Positions 59,301 to 64,000 of a stretch of 64,000 bases of DNA are shown in pieces. The translations under genes were made by a program, and so were the position numbers. Positions within the stretch are counted from its first letter, which is position 1; the number at the start of each line of letters is the position of its first letter. The stretch comes from Onthophagus taurus (Eukaryota > Arthropoda > Insecta > Coleoptera > Scarabaeidae), in contig NC_091972.1 of NCBI RefSeq assembly GCF_036711975.1, forward strand, positions 33,237,001-33,301,000, in the 5' to 3' direction. The notes beneath the pieces were generated by a model that saw only the letters and a list, made by a program, of their open reading frames with translations, was not told where the DNA came from and made no database searches.

Positions 59301-60968
59301 TTTGAAATAATCGACAATTTTTTCGCAAAATCACTTACTGATTCATTACTAATTGGCACTAAAAGGTGTGTTGGACCATTAATAATTATCGCTATGGAAT
59401 TTTACAAGACCAAAAAATCTTATATTTGATTTTGCCGAAAATAAATAAATATGTTATGTAGAAATGTTCAGTGGTTACAACAAATATTACAGCTATTTTT
59501 TTCATGGAATGGTTGCGAAGATATCCATCTCTAAACTTACCTTGACTGTTGGTACTGATAGTAAATACATTCATATTTTGATTAAATTTTTATCTCAAAA
59601 AAAAAACATGAAAAAAAAGATGATAAACAATCATTAAAACAACCATAAACATTAATCAAACAACCAAAATGATCCAAGATAAACAAGAATTAATAAAAAA
59701 TGTATCTCTGCATGTAATCTAAAAACTTATCACATTTTTTATCAACCTAGATTTAATATACTTACTATTATTTCCTTGTGGAGCTTGATCAGGAGAATGT
59801 AAACTTGTTGTAAGAAAATGAATCACATCATGATCATCTGCTAAACCTCCAGTTGCAGCAGAAACACCAAAGAAACCATTTTTAGGAAGTTGAACGTTTT
59901 CAGCGCGGAAACACACCTCATAATCCTTCTCATTGTTCGTCATTCCATTATGGAATAATAATGTGAGAACATTTTGAGCATATTCAATCTTCGCACGAGT
60001 AGGGAAGGGTTTGTTTCTGAAATCTCGTAGACAACCAGCTAAAAGTTGAGTTGAGCCATCTCTAAAAATTAAAAAATATATATATTAAAGCTTAATTTAA
60101 CTCAAATTAAAAACTTACTGTTTATGATCAAAAACTTTAGTTCCATCATTCAATACAGCCATAATGTAAGGGTTATTGTGTTTATTATCGTTGTCGAAAG
60201 AATCAAAAAAGATTCCCAATCCATTCCATTTATCCGATGATCCAAAAACCTCCCCATCGTAACTACCTTTATTTTGGGTGTACCAAAATGCCTAAAATGA
60301 TTAATTCATTACGATTTAAAACAATTTTTAGAATAAACAATCCTTTTAGATACTTACTAAACCATCAGCACCGACCCTTCCTCTTCCAGTAACTCTAAAC
60401 GCAATATCCGCCTCCCAATAATCGAAATTAATTGGGTTTTTCGTCCAAATCGCCCCCTTCTGACTCCGTAATGAAGGAGCTACTCTCACATTTTCAGCGC
60501 TAGCAATCGCATCTATTAAAAATTAAAGAAAAATAACGTTTATTTCAATAATCCAAAAGATTAATTACAATTTAAAAAGTATTTTCATTCATAATTTGTT
60601 AAAAATCCCATCGCAACCATCTGGATTTTGAGGTTATATACGTGTCAAAATTTGAAGGTAATGACGTATCAATTTTGGATGTACGTTATTATCGCCCTCT
60701 TTCTAATCTCATCGTTACGACGAAGATAGTAATACCTGACGTATGTCTCAGAGTAGACGACAATTTTACATACGTGTACCAAAATTTTGTACTTACTTCC
60801 ACCGTACTCCCAAAACGGTACGCTGCCGTCTTTTTGCGCCAAATATGGCGGTTTAAACGAATATTTATACTCGAATCTCCTGTGCAGCAAACTCCCATTC
60901 ACCACACCATACAAAACCATAAAAATACACACTAAAATTGGATAATTTAAATTGTTCATCTTCTGCAT
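50322..60968 (-). CDS. LMAN1: ERGIC-53 / LMAN1 cargo lectin (six exons, 507 aa)
   Basis: Exons on the minus strand: 60968-60797, 60512-60358, 60291-60119, 60061-59766, 51118-50428, 50358-50322. All are GT-AG, phases agree, and the 1,524 nt are open. Signal peptide residues 1-26 (MQKMNNLNYPILVCIFMVLY). L-type lectin domain about 30-255 (RRFEYKYSFKPPYLAQKDGS, ADGLAFWYTQNKG, the Ca-binding FDSFDNDNKHNNP, GGLADDHDVIHFLT). Coiled-coil stalk with a Q/P-rich break (about 270-460), a transmembrane segment 473-495, and the tail RDNKDSQAKKFY with a dilysine-aromatic retrieval signal. The protein cycles between ER and ERGIC, exporting glycoproteins. I chose the ATG at 60968 because the signal peptide follows it directly; an in-frame ATG lies 36 nt upstream. 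Intron 4 is 8.6 kb and repeat-filled. Confidence 0.96.
51355..55891. repeat. 365-bp dimeric satellite array (about 12 dimers)
   Basis: The period is about 365 bp (the anchor cgatgttgcaatttt recurs near 51449, 51815, 52178 and on). Each dimer has two related halves: tcctctttccaatgaaccaa...aataactttt and tcctctttttaatgcaaaaa...aatcactttt. It lies wholly in ERGIC-53 intron 4 and has no coding capacity. Confidence 0.95.
55892..58173. mobile_element. pogo/Tigger-type transposon (2,282 bp) inside the satellite
   Basis: TA duplication (55890-55891, 58174-58175). Inverted ends CAGGTAACCCCCGTAAAACA and CCGTGTTATACGGGGGTTACCTG. The flanks rejoin to the normal satellite sequence accaattattaattaaag. Confidence 0.95.
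56194..57924 (+). pseudogene. pogo-type transposase (CENP-B-like), decayed
   Basis: ATG at 56194. An N-terminal psq-type helix-turn-helix (ISLEQ, then ILDRLKKGEKISYVAKTLN), with an in-frame stop at 56260. A CENP-B/Tc5-type helix-turn-helix follows (KALSVWIDDCSNKRMPLD, GWFDRFKKRF). DDE domain: VFNADETGIWW, LDNAPSY, LQPLDQGII. C-terminus with an acidic stretch and QPKITDFLQK (near 57825), resembling a PCNA-binding PIP box. Frame changes near 56450, 57085, 57290 and 57690 plus the stop make it inactive. Confidence 0.92.
58174..59322. repeat. Satellite array, continued (about 3 dimers)
   Basis: Same 365-bp dimer, resuming after the pogo element and ending within a monomer near 59322. The copies here are more diverged, with short deletions (for example near 58600). 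Confidence 0.93.
59323..59765. other. Rest of ERGIC-53 intron 4
   Basis: AT-rich. The small minus-strand frame at 59392-59574 has no family resemblance. Confidence 0.5.
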
Positions 60969-61750
60969 GTTTACAACACAACACCGGCGCTGCCAACTGT
61001 TCACCCCGCCGGCCGATAAACGGAACTAATCTTGTTGCTTGGTGTTTTTTTCCTGGGCCCATCAAGCGGGGAGGAGATATTATAATTATTTTTAAAATAA
61101 CTTAATTGAATTGATTGCATGACGTGTTTTTTTGTACATTAACGTGGAGACTTGATAATATTTATTTAGTCAATAAAATTTATTATGGTAATTTTTTGTT
61201 ATACACTTATGAAGTTAGATTATAATAATGACAGTTTTATTTTTGGGTTAAGTTAAATGTCGAATTGACAGATGTCAAAAAAATTTTTTTAAAATTTTAA
61301 ATTTGTAAAAATTTGAAGAGGTTTATTTAATAACGGGTGCCGACACGAAAAGAATTGATTTCTCAATAGATGTACTCAAGTTTTCTCTAAAAAACGTTAC
61401 TTTTTTTTTTTTCTTAAATGTTAATAGTGTAGGAGTACATAGTTTTGAAAAACGACCTTGTCCTATAGATACAGCGAAACTTTTTCTTGTTACAGCAATT
61501 TATTTAGTAGGTCTGAATGAAGAAAGATGTTGAACGATATTGGATGAAAGAAAAAAGGCCAAGTCGAGATCACGACAGGTTGAAATGGTCAATCTCTGTG
61601 GCGAACACCGCCTTTTAAATTGGTGGGTGAATGGAATTTGGTATTAAAGCCAAGATCGTATCTCGTCCAAATCTTTTTCTTAAGTGGTTCATGTAGTGTT
61701 AAGATTACTTAAAGTTAATTTGAAAGTTATAAGTTAAAAAAAATAATAAA
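60969..61750. promoter_or_regulatory. Probable divergent promoter region upstream of ERGIC-53
   Basis: Non-coding, with a short GC-rich part next to ERGIC-53 (61000-61070: gccggccgataaacgg, gggcccatcaagcgggg) in otherwise AT-rich DNA. No TATA box was identified. Inference from position only. Confidence 0.4.
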
Positions 61751-61793
61751 ATGGAAAGTTATTTATCTTTAGGATTTTTAATTATTGCATTTT
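61751..61793 (+). CDS. Candidate first coding exon with a signal peptide
   Basis: aaaatgg start context at 61751, then MESYLSLGFLIIAF, followed immediately by a consensus donor gtaagt at 61794. A hydrophobic leader interrupted by an intron is common for secreted insect proteins. No second exon could be identified before the LINE fragments begin at 62080, so this is a guess. Confidence 0.3.
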
Positions 61794-62079
61794 GTAAGTT
61801 TTTAATTTGAAATTTTATCAATGACCTTTAAAAGATTATTGGTTTTGTTGTTATTTAAAAACGCAGTCTTATCTTTTAATTGATATAACTTTTAATTAGA
61901 GTAATTGGATTATTTGTGTATACAAGGTGTTACTGATTTATTTGGTTTTGCTATTTTATTACTGAAAAAATTATTAAACTTAAAAGTTACAAATCTTGCA
62001 TTTACGCAGTAATAAAAAGTATGTATTGTAATTGTGTAACAATTCATTGAATAAATCATAACATCAGTCTTCTCTAAGA
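61794..62079. other. AT-rich non-coding stretch
   Basis: No recognisable feature; possibly the intron of the candidate exon. Confidence 0.35.
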
Positions 62080-62487
62080 GTGATAAAACTAAATTAAATA
62101 AAATAACAGCCGAATTAAGAGCATTAACAGATAGCCACAAACAAAATAATATTCAAAATTACTTAAAAGACCTTACTGACGATGCCAGTACTGATTATTC
62201 TCTGTGGAAGGCAACAAGAAAGCTTAAAGTTCCAAAAATACATATACCTCCAATTCGAAATAATTATGGAAATTGGGCTAAGAGCAACCAAGAAAAAGTT
62301 AATTTGTTTGCTGACTACCTGAAAGAAACTTTTACATCAGACAGTCCAACAACTATGCTAAATAGTGTTCCTAGCATAATTCAAAGTGATCAGCAAAGTA
62401 ATATACCATGTGCACGAATGAATGAACTGTATTATGAAATACAAACACTAAATATAAAGAAATCAGTAGGCTATGACCTAATGAATG
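62080..62487 (+). pseudogene. Jockey-like LINE fragment (endonuclease-RT linker)
   Basis: Reads TKLNKITAELRALTDSHKQN, DYSLWKATRKLKVPKIHIPP, QEKVNLFADYLKETFTS, then MNELYYEIQTLNIKKSVGYD. In Jockey-type LINEs this leads into the RT (K-S-x-G-x-D). The coding sense ends at about 62487, where another LINE begins in the same frame. Confidence 0.8.
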
Positions 62488-64000
62488 GTAGTCTTTTGCG
62501 AAACGGTGGTCTGTTTTCGCGGGGTGGGGGAGTGGCTTTATTTATCAGGGATACCCTGCGTGCTACGATTGTCGAATCCTCCGATGGGTCAGTTCAGGGG
62601 GCTGAATTCATGCTTGTGGAACTGAAAAGTTCTTACAACAAGTTATTACTTGGCCTTTTTTACTGTCCTCCTCTTGTTAACTACTTTGATCAATTAGAGG
62701 AAACCCTTGAGAGACACTGTTTTAATTATAACACGATTCTTCTGATGGGAGATTTCAACACTTGTCTGCTAAAAATGACTTACGCAGTGACAAATTCGCT
62801 TCATCATCTTCCTACATCGCATTTGCTTCTGGATCTTACTACTATGACTCGTCCGAACAGCATACTTATGCATGGTCAGCTCCCTACTCCTCAATTTTCC
62901 AATCATTACCTAATTTACTGTGCAGTGCAGATGCGACAACATATTTCCTTGCAACGCATTGTTTCCGTTTGTGACCTGGGTCGTATTGATAACGATTTGC
63001 TGTTGTCTGATGCGCAGAGGATGGATTGGCTCCCGGTTTATCGAATGGCCAATATTGATGGCAAGGTTGACTACTTCAACTCTAAACTTATCAATCTCTA
63101 TGACAAGCCGTACAAAGCTATTATTTAAACGTATTCCAAATACTATTAATCGTGAAAACTAAAATCGTTGCAATCACCAATATAGGAATGCCAACAAATT
63201 TTATTGCTACCAGAGACTATCCAATGCTAATCCGAGGACGTTTTCGAGGTTTATGAGTTCCTTAGGGGCGGTTGAGTCTCCCTCTGTTCGGGCTACTTGT
63301 GATGTGGCTTGATTGGCGGTTTTTTTTTGCTGACCCTCCTCTGCTCATTAGTGGTGAGACTAGGATGACTACTATTACTGAAATTCTTGCTTCATCTAAA
63401 TCCGCCTCTTTCTCCTTTGTCCTGGTCACAGCGTCAGAAGACCGCGATGCCTTGAATGACTCGAGGTCTACTAGTGCGGGATCTGATGGAGTTGGTCTCA
63501 AACTTCTTTTTCTTCTATTGGATATTGTTCTTACTCCTATTACTCACATTTTTAACTTCTCCTTTGAACGATCCTCATTCGTTTCAATCTGGAAGGTTGC
63601 TCATGTCGTCCCTATACCTAAATCCAAGAGTCCCTCAAGTTTAAATGATTTTCGCCCAATTTCCATTTTATCTGTTCTATCCAAAGCTCTCGAGCTACCT
63701 ACAAGTTCAAGAGTATTTACAAGAATTTAACTTACACAACGAGTTTCAATCGAGTTTTCGTAAAGGTCATAGCACGACAACAGCGCTTATTAAGATTACA
63801 GATGATATTAGGTATCCTTGCGACAAACGTTGTGTTATCATTCTTGTACTACTTGATTTCAGCAAAGCGTTCGATTCGGTTGATCACGATCTCTTGTTAG
63901 CGTCACTAGCTGCCCTTGGATTTACCTCTTCATGTTTATCTTGGTTTCAATCTTACATTTCCTGTCGTTCCTTGTGTGTGCGTGCTGATTCTGTGCTATC
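62488..64000 (+). pseudogene. Second LINE, endonuclease into RT, running off the window
   Basis: Endonuclease: RGGGVALFIRDTLRATIVES, LLLGLFYCPPLVNYFDQLEE, TILLMGDFNTCLL, then HGQLPTPQFSNHYLIYCAVQMR. Linker: GRIDNDLLLSDAQRMDWLPVYR. RT: WKVAHVVPIPKSKSPSSLNDFRPISILSVLSKALE (63590-63690), then after a frameshift NEFQSSFRKGHSTTTALIKI and ILVLLDFSKAFDSVDHDLLL (63830-63890). Frameshifts are visible near 62770, 63130-63270 and 63690. The catalytic YxDD box would lie beyond 64000. Confidence 0.88.

Noticed and set aside
59392-59574. Minus-strand frame MNVFTISTNSQG as an extra ERGIC-53 exon
   Set aside because: Exon 4 joins exon 5 in phase without it, and it has no resemblance to the lectin or stalk.
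60669-61004. Upstream ATG at 61004 as the ERGIC-53 start
   Set aside because: It adds 12 polar residues before the signal peptide; the ATG at 60968 is followed directly by the hydrophobic leader.

Overview
This is eukaryotic nuclear DNA from an animal, almost certainly an insect. It is AT-rich, its host genes have GT-AG introns, and the mobile-element mix (BEL/Pao, Penelope-like, Jockey-like LINEs, Tc1/mariner, pogo, piggyBac, hAT, P element, Mutator-like MITEs) is typical of arthropods. I cannot name the order or species. No prokaryotic genes, CRISPR arrays, tRNAs or rRNAs were seen.

Layout. 1-5786: a decayed BEL/Pao retrotransposon whose integrase is split by a 2,181-bp solo LTR (2871-5051) carrying an array of hairpins. 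5787-7205: a LINE 3' fragment. 7214-12729: a five-level nest of DNA transposons, each level with its own target-site duplication. 13304-44030: a tandem cluster of minus-strand BTB-BACK-Kelch (KLHL-type) genes. Joining exons by splice sites and phase gives two complete seven-exon models: gene 1 (22594 to 13504, 565 aa) and gene 2 (38086 to 24747, 554 aa). Gene 3 (43828 to about 39660) is a pseudogene. The same two LINE relics sit in the introns of genes 1 and 2, and the same LTR relic sits in both spacers, so these insertions predate the tandem duplication. Later arrivals are private to one copy: a mariner (16466-18361), a P element (30204-34075), MITEs, a small solo LTR, a zinc-finger/palindrome element, and a 3.2-kb head-to-head satellite foldback element in gene 3.

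44040-49990: fragments of Penelope-like, Jockey-like, hAT and piggyBac elements, one almost intact piggyBac (47133-49382), and an unrecognised 98-codon open frame. 50322-60968: the host gene for ERGIC-53/LMAN1 on the minus strand (six exons, 507 aa, KKFY retrieval signal). Its 8.6-kb intron 4 is filled by about 5.7 kb of a dimeric satellite and a decayed pogo element. 60969-61750 is a possible divergent promoter region, followed by a candidate plus-strand signal-peptide exon. 62080-64000 holds two LINE fragments, the second running off the window.

Functionally, ERGIC-53 is an ER-Golgi cargo receptor. The Kelch proteins are predicted Cullin-3 substrate adaptors with a conserved BTB end and diverged substrate-binding end. 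Everything else is mobile or satellite DNA.
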